From Amorphophallus konjac (taxonomy: Eukaryota; Streptophyta; Magnoliopsida; Alismatales; Araceae): 64,000 bases of DNA. The DNA lies in assembly GCA_022559845.1 (NCBI GenBank), contig CM040126.1, positions 49,718,458 through 49,782,457 of the forward strand. Reading direction: 5' to 3'. The notes beneath the pieces were generated by a model. It saw nothing but the letters and a program-made list of their open reading frames with translations. It searched no databases and was not told the origin of the DNA. Shown here piece after piece: positions 11,651 through 24,244 of this stretch. Positions within the stretch are counted from its first letter, which is position 1. Each line of letters starts with the position of its first letter. A program made the translations under genes and the position numbers.

Positions 11651-14155
11651 TCACTTTGATCCAGCAGGAACCCAAGCAGTCTTGGGTCCTGTACTAACCC
11701 CAACAGGTGTTCTAAACAGTTCCTTAGCAACATTATCATCAAATTCCATCAAGTGACAGTTGGCTATGGAGTGTCCAAATTTACCACAGTATTTACAATA
11801 AGCAGTATGTTTTCTAATATTGTGATGCACATTAACAGAAGTATGAGGCCTATGTGCATATGCATGAAGTGATCTGTTGTTTACATAGACATTTTATTTC
11901 TTGTTTTTAACTAATCAATATTTAGCAGATTTGTGACTTGGCTTGCCACAGTTAAAACATGAAGAGTTCACAAGTCGTTTTGCAGGAAATTGGACAGAGT
12001 AAGGATTGACAGAATTTTCCTTAACATGCCAACAGTCCTCGACTGTATGGCCACGCTTCCCACATTCGAAGCACTTGATGTGCTTACCTTTAGAACCCTT
12101 TTTGCCCCAAGTGGATCCAGACCAGCACTCAATGGCTTTGTGACCAGGTTTATTACAGTTGAAGCAAATGATATGCTGGTTCAAAGTAATTCTGTTTCTT
12201 TTAGAGCCATGATGATTTGCAGAATATCTAGCATGCATCCTATCATTGAATTTCATGATGAAACATGTATCCATAAGATGACCATGCCTACCACAATAAC
12301 GACAAGACACCTGTGACTTTCTCGCGGCATGGTTACTAACACACTGACTAGATGCATGCGAATGAGTAAATGAGGCATGAGCAGTGTGCATCGACCCATC
12401 AATTTCAACTAAGCTAGCAGATTTTAGGGCATGAACAGGAACAGTCTCTGCCTTCTTCGTTTGACCCTTCTTTTTCAATTTCTTTTTATTCTTAACAATT
12501 TTTGTTTGTTTTTCATTTTTCTGGGCCTTGAACTGAAATACAGATGATGAAGGAGATTTCTGATTTTTATTATGTTTTGGGGATTGATTTGTGGTACCAG
12601 CTACATGAGAGTTTTGCACGAAAGTGGTGTATAGCTGGTTTCTAATAATTTCCTTAACATCAGAGCTACAACTTATCCCCTTTCTTGAATTATCATCCTC
12701 ACCTTTCATGACAACTTTCATTTTTCCTTTATTTTTAGCAGACTCGGATGCTGAGTTTTCTAGATCATGAATTTTAGTTTCCAAAGAGGCGATGTGAAGT
12801 TCATAACTGGCTATCTCCTGTTCACTGCAATTAACGCATTCACTTAGGACTTTGTTTGTAATTTTATACTTCTCAATTTCTTGTTCCAGACTGCTCAATA
12901 TGTTAGTCTCTTCATTGTAAGCAGTTTTTCCTTTCTCTAATGTGAGAAGCTGTTCGGACATACCAGTGTTTAATTGTTTTAACTTCTCAATTTCAGCTTT
13001 CAATTCATGGTTTTCCTCCTCGAGTTTTCCAGCTTCAATTTCCTTACTAGCACACCTTTCTCTCTCCATAGCCAGAAGTCTTTCTGAAATAACAGTATTT
13101 AGGACCATGAGTTTTTTGTTTTGTTCTTTCAGTTCATTGTTCTCATTGGTCAACTTCTCAATTTCTTTACTACTTGATATAGACTCCAGTCTTTCAATTA
13201 GTTCGTCTTCTCTTTCTTCAGCTTTAATTTTCTCAAACAACAATTCTTTGTTTTCTTCTTTTAGAGATTTAATCAATTTTCTCTGCCCCTCATTTTCATC
13301 ATACAGATCTTCATTGCGTTCTTTTAGAGCCATGCACTTGTTGCAAATCGATTTTAGAAAGGAACCCTGCGCACCTTACTTGTTAACTTTCTCTATTTCA
13401 GCTTTTAGATTTTTATTATTCCTCTGAATTTCTCCATTCTCAGCTTTCAATTTCTCCAGATCAGAGTTAATCCTTTCCAACTCTTCCAGGTTTATCAGAT
13501 GTTCATCAGTTTTCAACTTTAACTGATTTTCTAATTCAGAAATTTTATTGGCATATTCTTGGTTTTCATTTTTTAGCAAGCACATTTGCTTCATATTCAC
13601 GTGAGTCTCAGATAGACATTTATCATATAATTCATTGATATTCAAGCACTTTTCACAAGATGAATTAGAATCATTTTTGTCAGTTTTCTTTTTCATCTTA
13701 TATTGTTTTCTTAGATGATCATGAGACTCTAGCAATTCATTATATGCAGCAATCCAATCATCCAGGGCATAGTCTTCAAAGATGTTTACCTGATCATAGT
13801 CTTGTTCTTCATCTTGATTGCTGCTATGTTCACTTCCTTGAGCCATCATGCATCGATTATCATTTTTGCAGCTGCCACCCTTCAGTTTGTTCAAGATTTC
13901 TTTGGCAGACCTGCAAGATGAGACATATGAGATTAGTGCTTTGTCAATTGATGCTTTTACCATGTTCAATGCTCTAGAATTGACGGAGTCTTTCAATGTG
14001 TCCTCCTTGGTCCATTTGGATTTATCTTTTGATAATTTGTGTAAACCGTGAGTCATTACCTTCCACAAGTCAGGATCGGTTGTTCTTACATACCGATGCA
14101 ACTTTTTCAGCCATAGCTCAAAACCATCACCTCTGAAGATCGGTGGATGAGCCAT
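11651..14155 (-). pseudogene. Sirevirus-type gag, full length but with three stops
   Basis: The frame is 835 codons from ATG 14155 to TGA 11651-11653 with no frameshift. It is broken only by TAA at 13376, TGA at 11915 and TAA at 11894. N-terminal part (MAHPPIFRGDGFELWLKKL...) is a Copia-type gag core (UBN2/gag-polypeptide family). Then come about 350 residues of Lys/Glu-rich coiled coil with recurrent ELE and LKAE heptads, a basic linker, and five CX2CX4HX4C zinc knuckles. The fourth knuckle loses its last Cys to the TGA, and the fifth (CKYCGKFGHSIANC) lies beyond it. It ends TGPKTAWVP, the junction where protease would start. Gag builds the particle and packages RNA, and this copy would need readthrough. 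Confidence 0.85.
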
Positions 14156-14330
14156 CGAGAGATGAATTAATCAATAGAAAGAAATGAGAAGTGCACCGGA
14201 ATTAACCGAGGTACAGCAAGACACCGATTCAGAAAGACTGAAGCACCAAAAGCGGCAAAACCAGATCCTCTCTGAAATGCACCACGGAAGTAGCAGGATC
14301 CTCTGTAGATCGTTAGATCTAATACACAGA

Positions 14331-14347
14331 GACCCGCTCTGATACCA
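14331..14347 (-). other. Primer-binding site, initiator Met tRNA
   Basis: TGGTATCAGAGCGGGTC two bases from the LTR. This primer type is established for Copia elements including Sireviruses. Confidence 0.85.
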
Positions 14348-14349
14348 CT

Positions 14350-16678
14350 TGTTAGGACCAATGGTATGCTCCGATACCACTTGATACAGCTGGTGCGATG
14401 GATTCAGAGGGGGGGGGGTGAATGAATTCCTCTTTAAAACTTCGCTCAATTGACACTTAAAGCAATCAGAGTTAACGAATAGAAATCAATTGAGATCTTC
14501 CAACTAAGAGATTCGTAGAAGCACTTGATCAATCAGTTGGGCTACTGAACTATGGACACCTAGCCAAGTCTGATCCGTATACAGAGTCAAGTACGAACAG
14601 CGTGTGCCTTAAAACATCCGGATAGAATACTCAAATGAAACGCTCCTAGCCATTCATCTATCGACAATCAGATAAGAAATCAAACCATGGAGACAATAGA
14701 TTTTAAGGTGGTTCGGTCCACTGACCTACGTCCACCCCACACTCCAACCAGAGTGTGGCTTCCCGCTGATACACAGCTTAACAGCTGGGCCTCACAGCTT
14801 GCCAACATCAGCTGAGCATCACAGCTTGCTTCCGCTGGGCAATACAGCTTAGCCATCCGCTGACTCACAGCTTGACTGCTGGGCGTTACAGCTTCGCCGA
14901 CCAGAGGAGTCCCCCCCTCTGCAACCGCTGGGGCTTACAGCTTAACCCGTCCAGAGGAGTTCACCTCTGCTACTGCTGACAAACAGCTTGAAGCAAAGAT
15001 AAAAGAAAAACAACGATTGAAGTAACAGCGCCGGAAAGCTGCAAAACTCTACAAACCAAAGTTGCTTTCGCAGGAGCTAACTGGCCTGGATTTGATCTAC
15101 GGTCCAGTAGAACCAGATCTTCAATGAAGTCTTCTGTCTTCTTCTCTACGAACTCTCTCTCTCTCTCTTCTTCTTCTACTGCTGGTCTATGTCTCTCTGC
15201 CTCTCTTTTCTTTTCTTCTCACTGTCTCCTCACTCTTTCTTTTTCGAACACTTCTCTCTTCTGCTCTTCTTCTACTCTCTCTCTGATTTTCTCCCCTTTC
15301 TTCTTCTTCTCTGCTCTTGATCTCTCTCTTTCTCTTTTTCTTCTACTGCTTTCGAGAGAGATGATCTTGTGATTGCCGGAAGCAGACTATATATATATAC
15401 ACTCCATCAGGTCAAGTTGACGAGCTCTTTCCCTAGGAGTGTGGAGGGAACGCTCCGGCCTGGAAGCTTCAGGAGACACTCGTCACTTGTCAGAATCTGG
15501 AAGCTTTAGGGTCCACGTGGCAGCATCTTTGAGTGAGGATCGTCATTGGATCATGTGCCCTTCTTGAAGAACACGAGCTATTGACCTGTTGCATAAGTGT
15601 CTTTCAGTTATGTATAAAATATGCACAGACTTCATTCAATCACGAAAGATGTACACGGACATAGGGTATTATATGCACGAGTTCAGTACTGTCACACTAG
15701 CATATGCACAGACTTATTTGCAACACAAGACTAACGGATGCACTGACTATGCAGGCTACAGACATTTCATGGACTAAGATGCATGAATCTCTTATGCACT
15801 GAATAGCTTCTTCTGAAGTCACGCGTTGCACCGACTATCCTCAGGCGTTGCACCGAGCTCATTTTCTTGAGACCAGACACTGCACCGATCTGCTCGCGCT
15901 GAGAAGCCTGCCGTTGATGAGGAGTGCTTCGACTTTGAAGCTCATCCGTATGATTGCTCACACAGCATACGAATGCACCGACTCAGCTATACGTACCTGG
16001 AGACTATGCACAGGAATGACTTGAGTATATAAGAAAGAGATGCACAAGCTTTATGCATGCGGAGGAAGAAATGCACCGACTCAATTACATGTCACAGATG
16101 TTATCTGCCCAGTGCAAAAGTATGCACCGACTTGACATCTGCACCGACCCTTGCATGCGCAAGGCAAACTATGCACCGACCCATAAAAGCACAGACATGA
16201 AACGTGCTCGGACCTGGGTATGCTGAGACACAACATGAGACGCTAAATAAGACGGACGAATACATGCACCGACTCACAGGCCACCATGAGACGCAGAATA
16301 AGCAATGCACCGACCTAACACTCGCCAAGACTGCGTGCACAGAGAGTGGAATGCACAGACCTTAATGCCTATGAACGGTGACATGCACCGAGGTTGTTGA
16401 GCAGCCTAACTGACAAAAAATGCACTAGCCTTAGACAAAACATAAGTGCACCGACTTAACTGATGCGTAGACATGTTTAAACCCAATGCAGCAAGCAAAA
16501 CAGTGCACAGAACAATGCACCAACCTAAAGCAGCAACTGAATGCTCATCAGTTAAATCATCATCAAGGCATACAGATCAAGCACTCAATCATAGATTAAT
16601 CATGCAATCTTATGTGGTGACACTAATGTTTCTATCATCAAAACATCACAGCATCATCAAGGCTCAAGGGGCACAACA
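14350..16678 (-). repeat. LTR of gag-only Sirevirus (5' LTR in its orientation)
   Basis: 2,329 bp, nearly identical to 7030-9350. The main differences are a shorter TA run (near 15389-15401) and a small duplication in the pyrimidine tract. Confidence 0.9.
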
Positions 16679-16683
16679 GAGAA

Positions 16684-16872
16684 GAGGTGGCCCAATTGGG
16701 CTTTTTGTGGCTTTGAGGCCCAATTTTCTATCTAGACTCAATAAGTAGAAGAGACCCATTAATTCCTAATGACTAGCCCAATGGCTTATAATTAGCCTTA
16801 CAAGAGAACCCAATGACTCAATGACAACTTGCAAACTCAAAATTGTAGTTGCCTTGCTCCGATGTCCCATCA
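16684..16872 (-). repeat. LTR of Ty3 element, left copy, remaining part
   Basis: Continues the LTR after the nested element and matches 21178-21366. It ends GTCCCATCA and is followed by the polypurine tract of the minus-strand element. Confidence 0.85.
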
Positions 16873-17083
16873 ATTCCCCCCGGGTGGGAAGAACTCGACC
16901 CCGTCGAGTAAGGGGTGTTTGTTGCTTTGGTATCGCTCTAGCAGATCTGGATCTATCCCTTTGTAGCTTTGTCCGGGTGATCCATGTGTCATCGGACGTG
17001 GTCCGTCCTCTCTATCGCACCAGATAGCGCGGGTAAGCTCCACTCCTGGTAATGGTCACCTGTTCATCCAGTATATGTTCTAT

Positions 17084-17419
17084 TTACTCGCGCTGCTGTT
17101 GGAATGGGGCTGGTGGTGGACACTCAGGGGTGGGGTCACTCTCAAGGGGAGGAGACAGTTCAAAAGGCTTACTAGGAATTACCGCTTTGTCCCTATAGGC
17201 AACCAGATCCGACGCATTGAAGGTAGAGCTGATCCCATATTCCTCAGGCAAGTCTACAACGTACGCATTAGACCCGACTCGCCTCACACTCGAAAGGGAC
17301 CGATACTGCGAGCTTGCAATTTTCTTCACGGTTCCGGAGGGAAACCGTTCAGGTTTGACCCTGATCATGACATATTCATCCTCTTGGAACTCACTGTGGT
17401 GCCTATGAGCATCAAACAA
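17084..17419 (-). pseudogene. Ty3 integrase C-terminal tail, remnant
   Basis: A 111-codon frame contains VMIRVKPERFPSGTVKK, SNAYVVDLP and FNASDLVAY. These are typical of the C-terminal domain that follows the integrase core in plant Ty3 polyproteins. The zinc domain and catalytic core are missing upstream (17420-17650 codes for nothing recognisable), so pol was deleted from after gag to near the end of integrase. It lies just before the polypurine tract, as expected for the 3' end of pol. Confidence 0.75.
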
Positions 17420-17650
17420 CTCATTGCATCGTGCATTGCTGGCATGTTAGACGACGACTAGGCAACTTCTTATATGCTCGACACATGCATGTACAGACTC
17501 TTAACAAACTGTACAAATAAAGAAAAACACAGACTCACACATGACCCTAAACCCATACAATATGCAGTGGTGGTCCAGGACACCCATATGTGTCACTTGC
17601 ATACACACGACGCAACCTAATATTGGTGGAATCTTGGAATCCTAGACATC

Positions 17651-19060
17651 CTAATATGCACCATTCATACACTGACGTCTTTTGGATTTGAGAGGTTTGG
17701 GTGGGCCAGGAGAGCCGAATTCACCTTCTTCATTACCCCAATGAACGGGCTCCTTGCTACGTGTGGGATGACTGGCCCGTGGGGTAGGGGTGTGATAGTA
17801 AACTTCCTTGAAGAAGTGGAGTAGAGATGGTGGGTCAAGAGATTCACTAGGGAAGGGATCGAAGGGATCAAAGAATGTGTGACCCTTTGCGATGGGTTCC
17901 CTCACTACACAGTCCCATGTTCGGAATTCTTGAAGGTGTAGATGGTCATCTTCCATCATCACGGTAGATGGGACAGCGCTCTCATGTGGAAGACACGGTT
18001 CCTCCCTCGGGACAAGTGGAATGGAGTTAAGCTCATCATGCATGGGGAGGAACAAAAGAACATCCGTGGTGATATGACCCACAGTGCACACAGAGGTAAT
18101 AGACTCTAATGCTGGATGCGTGAAGCTACGACTATTGGGTCGGTCGAAGCCTGGGGCCAACATATACGTCCACGTCAACTGCCAGTCTAACCCCCTAATA
18201 AGGTCTTCCAAATTCTCAATGAGGTCAAAAGACTGGAATGCTGTGTGGAACGAGTTGACGGGCACTATTTGTAGTGCGGGGTCCATGGATGAGTAGAAAA
18301 AGGCTTTCGGGACCAAACCCTTCTTTAGCCAACTAAGTAGTGGCTCTTCAATGATTATCTCACCCTTGGTAAGTAGGTATGGCTCCGGATGAAGATCGAA
18401 GGGTGAAGGTTCTGGCAAGGCATCTCCCTCGGATGGGGAAGGGGCATCCTCTATGATGGAGGGAGGACCTTGGGTCTCCATAGATGGCTCCGGGTTGAGA
18501 CTACCGGCTACGACCTCCTCAGGTTCGGGCAGGAGTTCGTCAATATGAGAATACATCCTATCCAACCGATCCGAAAAGATTTTCAAGAGTTCGGCAAAGG
18601 TGGGGTTTGGAGTAGGGGCATCGTGGTGGATTCGCTCATACTCACTCGGCCAAGTCTTTGACCTAGGCTCATCTACGTGCGGGACCCTTTGTCTCCGACT
18701 ATGACCTTATTGGTAGGAGGTGACTGGGTGGGGCAGGTAGATCTTCCTAAGCTCATCCTTCATCTCACACCATGACTCGATGGGCCATTGCCTCCTAATA
18801 TCCCTCAAGCATTCAATGCTTCTCCACTTCTCGGTAGCTTCGTGAAAAATCCTCTCCTTGGCAAAACTAACTCTCATGGCATCGGACATAGAGTAACACT
18901 CAAAACATTTGTCCATGGCGGCTTCCCACTGTAGGTAGTCACTCGGGACTTTGGAGCCATAAAAGTTCGAGGCTTTGGGCCTACGGAAGAAGAGGGGTTG
19001 GTTTCCTAGTCCTTGGGTATTACTCCACCATTCATATCGCCTGGGCGACTGGGAATCCAT
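17651..19060 (-). pseudogene. gag-like ORF of the non-autonomous Ty3 element, one internal stop
   Basis: One frame of 470 codons runs from ATG at 19060 to the stop at 17651, broken only by TAA at 18707-18709. The first third (SDYLQWEAAMDKCFECYSM, then IESWCEMKDELRKIYLP) is a typical plant Ty3 gag core that builds the virus-like particle. The rest is rich in Pro, Glu and Asp, has no zinc knuckle and matches no gag, protease or RT motif I know. It ends with a basic cluster (KPLKSKRRQ). No frameshift has accumulated. The second part may be a captured or rearranged sequence fused to gag. I do not know its function. Confidence 0.65.
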
Positions 19061-19341
19061 GGGAAACTGGGAGAACTACAGGATGGACATGTGATGAAGC
19101 TAAATGTAGGTTGAATGAGACACCTAATGCGAAATGAAGAACCTAGACTTAACCAATATCCAGTACATGGCGGAGATATGATCCGAAGATCGAACTCGCG
19201 CAAGTGTGCTACCTTTTTAATAGATGTAACTAATCGTTCCGAGAACACCTTTTGATATATCGGGTATCGGAATGAAATGTATACCTAGGACAAAACAACC
19301 CTAGACTCAAACCGTACTCTGATGACTACCCTAGACTCAAC

Positions 19342-19359
19342 CATGCTCTGATACAAATT
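19342..19359 (-). other. Primer-binding site of the Ty3 element
   Basis: Minus strand reads TTGTATCAGAGCATGG directly beside the LTR. The initiator-Met complement is TGGTATCAGAGC, so there is one mismatch. A perfect version (TTGGTATCAGAGC) lies 32 bases further inside the LTR. Confidence 0.7.
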
Positions 19360-21366
19360 TGATGCGGGACGAGTTGAGCTCTGATACCAATTTGATACGG
19401 GTCACGCTCTCTCTCTCGCAGCGGTGATTTAATTTGAGCGGGCTAGATTCCCTATCTCACGCTAGCAACGGCATTCAAACATATACGAAATAAGCAAATG
19501 CGATAAAAGAGGAGCGAAAATGTACCTCCACGCTCCAGGCATGGGGAAGACAACCTCGGCCAAGACGCGTAACTCTCGGTACAGTAAATATTATTAATTA
19601 CAACACAGAAATCACGGCCCACTCCACGCAGAGAGGTAAAGGGCTACAACGGTAATCCAGGAGCGCCGATCTTGGGTTGACGGATGGCAAGCCTTAGGGG
19701 CTGCCGGGGCGGAGACGAGTTGCTGGTCCGAATTTGTACTGTTCCGATCTGCTGGACAGCAAGCACGTACGACACGTGGGAAGGCGGCATCCGGTCGACT
19801 TCTGGCAGCGGTGGTCGGCTGGGACGTTGGTGGGCAGTCCCTCTTCGATCCCTGAGATCGGCGGTGGCTGAATCGCAGCCGACGGACTAACGGGGATTTT
19901 AGATCCCAGACCTGTCCCGCAGTCCTGTGACTGGGCAGATCTCCGCGACCTGGCGGGAGCGCTTGCTGCGTTCAGATCCGGAGGCGGATCGGAACAAAAC
20001 CAACGCCGTTGCAAAGTAGACTTGAAGAGCTACAACATATGTGAATTCCACAACCATCTAACAATCGGATTTGAAATGAAAAATTCTGCACCCCTATGCT
20101 GGTTTTGGCTCGGATTACAGGACAGACTGTGACAGATTGTGATCTGCCTTAGAGTGAGGTTTGACCGAAGGGGAAATGATGGATCTGGGTGATGGGATTA
20201 ATATGGGTGAAAGAGGGGGATGTGGGGGACGTGCACAAAAATTTTGGTAATTTTCTGAGATGGTTTAGGGGGTGGGAAAAATGATTGTGCAGGGTACTAT
20301 CTCGCAGATCTGCAGAATGGCAGATTGCGCGGGTGGAAAGAAATAACTGGGAGGAGGGGCAAACGGCAGCGGATCGACGTGAAATTTAAATTGGGAAGAG
20401 GTAACAACATGGGGAATGATCTATCAAAATTTGAAGATCATCAGAAGGCTGGATTTTGCGTACCAACCTTTTTGTTGAGGTTCTGTCCTGGATCTCGGAA
20501 CTCAGGACAACTGGGTGAAGATGGGGTTGTGGCGGGTCGACGGCGGCGTGGGTGGCGGCGGCGGTGGCTGAGAGTCACACCCAGCAGAGGTGATAGAGGT
20601 GGGAATCGCTCCCACGAACAAGGCGTCGCACCTTGGATCTACAGCCGTCGCAGCTGCAAGGGGAGAGGGAGAGAGGGGCGCCCTTGGGCTCTTGCTCAAT
20701 TTTGCACAAAAATGATTTTCTTCATTAATTCTATCAAATAAATTGTTTACAAGACTTATATATCAAACCCTAGACCTAGACAAAAGACAACAAATACCCT
20801 TAGGTCTATGGGGAAGGGGAGGGTAATATTGGGTGGACAAATGGGTCAAGCTCACATGGGGGCAAAGGGAGGGTTCGCCCTTGTCATGGGGCTTGGTCAA
20901 AGTGTGCTTCCACAATTGACCACATGGGTGGAATGGGACAGCCAAGGAAGGGCATGGGCACATGCTACGTGGGTGGTATTCTTCCTTTGGAAGAGGAGGA
21001 TGTGGCTATGAGTAGACAAAGTCTACAAGTGTGGCTTGGAAAAGGAGGATGTGGGCACATGTAAATAAAATGTCAACAAAGATGGCTATGGGATGGGGGT
21101 GCCCTCCACATGGGTTTGGGTTTAGCCTTGATGGGCCTTGAAGGGTTCAAAATGGATTTTGGGTGATCAAGGGAGAAGAGGTGGCCCAATTGGGCTTTTT
21201 GTGACTTTGAGGCCCAATTTTCTATCTAGACTCAATAAGTAGAAGAGACCCATTAATTCCTAATGACTAGTCCAATGGCTTATAATTAGCCTTACAAGAG
21301 AACCCAATGACTCAATGACAATATGCAAACTCAAAATTGTAGTTGCCTTGTTCCGATGTCCCATCA
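19360..21366 (-). repeat. LTR of Ty3 element, right copy (5' LTR in its own orientation)
   Basis: Uninterrupted 2,007-bp copy. It lacks the 0.25-kb segment present in the left copy. Its end next to the primer site carries a second, inner copy of LTR-end plus primer site (see findings). Confidence 0.85.
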
Positions 21367-21787
21367 GACGCTCACTCGTTTGAGTTCGGAGTCTTAGAAG
21401 AAAATGATGCACAAATGCATAAACACAAAGTACACCCTAAAACCATTTGGGACTCTTCCCCCTCAGACTCCTCCATCTGACCCTGGAGTTTATACTGAAA
21501 GAGCGGCACCTCCTGCATTTCATACCGAAGCCTCATCATCAAGAGGACAACAATCTGCTGCCACAGAAGGTCCGATGGGTATTCACCCAACATTGATTAG
21601 GTCTCTTTCTGCTCAATTTGCCAATGTAAATTCCTCAATTATGCAGCTTGATATGAAAGTTGAGAGACTGGATGCAAGGTTTGTTCACGGTGAACAAATT
21701 CAGAACAGCAGATGGGAGAAATTTGTAAGAGATAAACAAAGGTCTGATGGTCAGTTGTATGCCTTCATGAACTCCCTGATTCATGTG
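21367..21787 (+). pseudogene. Sirevirus env-like ORF, N-terminal part
   Basis: From 21367 the frames read DAHSFEFGVLEEN and then, after a frame change near 21450-21470, PQTPPSDPGVY and on to MNSLIHV at 21787, where an insertion cuts the ORF. It resumes in phase at 48024. Its place before two polypurine tracts and a Sirevirus-type LTR (49178) is where these elements carry their env-like or extra ORF. The left continuation was displaced by the Ty3 insertion at 4957-21366. There is no signal peptide or membrane segment in this part. Confidence 0.6.
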
Positions 21788-22980
21788 TGTCACGCCCCGA
21801 GCCTTTATTACAGCGGAAGACTAACTCGGGGAGCGCGAACAGCTGGCATGGTAAGCCTCTTGCAAGCAAGAACGATCAGAGCGCAAGACAATCACACATA
21901 AAGATGCAATTGCACAATATATATTCAAACTTCAACTTTATTTCATTGATAATCAAATTGAACCCTCAATTACAATCACTAATTCAACTTCCATTATGTA
22001 CTAGACTCAAGAAATAGGAAAATTACATAGACTCAATCTAAACAATATAGACTTTCCTAAGTCTTCACTCTCATCTTGACAATACTTTCATTCGCTCTCG
22101 GACCCGCTACTTGTATAACCCGAATCCGAATTTGAATCACTTTCATCTCCTGAAAAGATTGGAAATAGGTAATGAGCACACTTGCCCAGTAGGTATCTTC
22201 GCATCAACATGAAGGCACTATTAAAGTAATTAACAATTTAGCTCTAAAGAATAAGGTAAAAATCATGCGAATACGATCAATCATGCGATTAAACCAAAGT
22301 AACAAGATGATCATGTAAGTTAGAATGAGAACAAATACGAACTAGTAAGAATGTAACAAGAACATGATATTGACCTTTCATGAACAAGAATGTATCGAGA
22401 ATGTACTAGCAAGCCACATAATCATCACTCCAATATCTTTTGCTTATGAGCAAGTACTTCTTGAATTTCTGTGGAATATCAAGCAAGAAAGTCATGTACA
22501 AGAATGTCATGTCGTGCCGTGGATTTTCACTTATTTATAGAGAAAGTACTCCCAACGCAATGCGACGCCAGTAGCATCATACCACATGGTTTATAAAATA
22601 GTATGTTTCCGACAATCAGCCGAGGGGACTAGCATAGAGCCCTTGAACACAATCAGTGCTCGATCGCATCTTCAAGTATAAATCAAGCTTTTTCCACGTA
22701 TGTAACAATAAAGTATGGCCAAGAATATAATGAGTCCAAATAAGCTCATGATAACAATAATTCAATGAATGAATGCTTCAATAAGAATCATGAAAAATCA
22801 AGAATGACTTAAGCAAGGTTATGCTTTATGGAAATAAATCGGTAGCATAACGATACGTTTATCTTCCATTCATTATATTAGGTTTCTTGATCAACATGAT
22901 AAGTTCTAGATCATTAATAGTCTATCTAGAAACCTTGGAATATCAACCCTTGGTCCACCTTGGGTTAAAATACTCAAGCA

Positions 22981-23755
22981 GTGTGACGGTCGTGTACTGG
23001 GCCGTTACATGATGTGACGCTCCAGTATTGGGCCGTTACATTAGTCTGAATCCAGAACCAAGAAATCGGACTCAGTGGAATGTGACGGTCGTATATTGGG
23101 CCGTTACTTGTGCCTGACGGTCCAACATAGAGCCGTTACATTACTGATAAGCAAAATCATCGATAGTGTAATCTAATCAATGGGCTTTAATGGTACAACC
23201 AACTCGGCGTCCTAGTGGGAATCCCAGGCTCGCGGAGAATTACGGAGGTCTTGAAACAAGATTTCCTAGTCCATTGGAAGGAATATCCAATAGAGAGGTC
23301 CTCATGTCCAAGAATAATGTTCCTATAGTGCAAAACGAACTAATAGACAACATACCGGAATATGTGCCATATACTTAAAGAAATGACTCTATAGATAGGA
23401 AAGAATGTGTAACATTATGAAACCAAGATAAAACTCCGTCAATACAACTTTGGAAAATCATGATTTAGAATACAAAACTATAGAGATTTAGCCAATGAAA
23501 TTAGCATAACTTAAAATAACCTAAGACACATTAATCATGCAATTTGATTATGAATCAGAAACTAAACCCAAAGTCATGATAATAGGTCCAAACTTAGCTA
23601 TCTAAGCTTATTTATAAGTAAACTTAACTGGTTATTATTCTGCCTTGGGCTGATAGAACGCAGGTGTCTGACGGTCTAGGATAGGCGCGTTACAGTGTGT
23701 GACGATTTATTGAGGGGCCGTTACAGTGGTGTAACGCTCCTGCTAGGGTGCGTCA
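22981..23755. repeat. Dispersed TGTGACGGTC...GGCCGTTACA hairpins
   Basis: Copies at about 22981, 23010, 23079, 23112, 23663, 23696 and 23727. More lie at 23788 joined across the Tat insertion to 46684, and at 46709, 47641 and 47671. Each is about 30 bp: GTGACGG then 8-10 variable bases then CCGTTAC, so the arms pair. The element termini (TGTCACG and GTATTACA) resemble the two arms. Confidence 0.7.
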
Positions 23756-24244
23756 GAGACAATAGAACAAATAAAAGCACAACAGGATGTGACGGTTGTT
23801 GAAACCCAAAAATGTTATTTAAGTTCTTTTGAAAAGAGTTCCTGAAATAAAGAAAATGAAGCGGGTTGTCGCTAAACGGCCTTAAAATGACAAGGGTTCC
23901 CTTCGCTGTAAATCCCTCCGACAACCCGGCAAGATGTATAGTGGGGAGTTGTATTTTTATGCGCATATACGTGCATTGAAAGGTCTTGATAAAAATATTT
24001 TCAGGCCTATAAACTTGTGTGGGAATTATTCCGCAAGAAGATAACTTTTTTTCCGGATATCCGGATGGTCAACCTGGATGCACCGGGACCAAGAAGAAAA
24101 GTACAGCGATTTCAATGCCCACCTCTCGGCCGTACTGACGTGAAAAGGAAATTTTTTTTTAATCCCCGGGATCCTTTATAGCCAAGAGAGTGGGGGCCAA
24201 CCCCCTCCACCCCTTTCTCTCTTTTGACCGCACGCGGAGGAAGG

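Larger units (their letters stand above)
7030..16678 (-). mobile_element. Gag-only Sirevirus-like (Copia) element, minus strand
   Basis: LTRs 7030-9350 and 14350-16678 begin TGTTAGGACC and end GGCACAACA on the plus strand. The target duplication GAGAA lies at 7025-7029 and 16679-16683. On the minus strand TGGTATCAGAGCGGGTC (14331-14347) is a perfect initiator-Met primer site beside the right LTR, and AAAAAGGGGGAGA lies beside the left LTR. The interior is 5.0 kb: gag (14155-11651) and then 2.3 kb without coding potential. No protease, integrase, reverse transcriptase or RNase H is present. The two LTRs differ at few positions, so it is younger than the Ty3 element it interrupts. Confidence 0.9.
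4957..21366 (-). mobile_element. Non-autonomous Ty3 element, minus strand, with a nested gag-only Sirevirus
   Basis: The LTRs are 4957-7029 plus 16684-16872 (interrupted) and 19360-21366. Ends read TGATGCGGG...GTCCCATCA on the plus strand. GACGC is duplicated at 4952-4956 and 21367-21371. On the minus strand a TTGTATCAGAGC primer site (one mismatch to the initiator-Met type) adjoins the LTR at 19359, and a polypurine tract (ccggggggaat) adjoins the LTR at 16873, so the element reads right to left. Only 2.5 kb of internal sequence remains: gag, an unrecognised fused region and an integrase tail. Protease, reverse transcriptase, RNase H and integrase core are absent, so it must have depended on another element. 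Confidence 0.85.

Noticed and set aside
14331..14347. tRNA gene fragment
   Set aside because: Only the 3' complement of the tRNA is present, directly beside an LTR, so it is a primer-binding site. No tRNA gene was found in the window.
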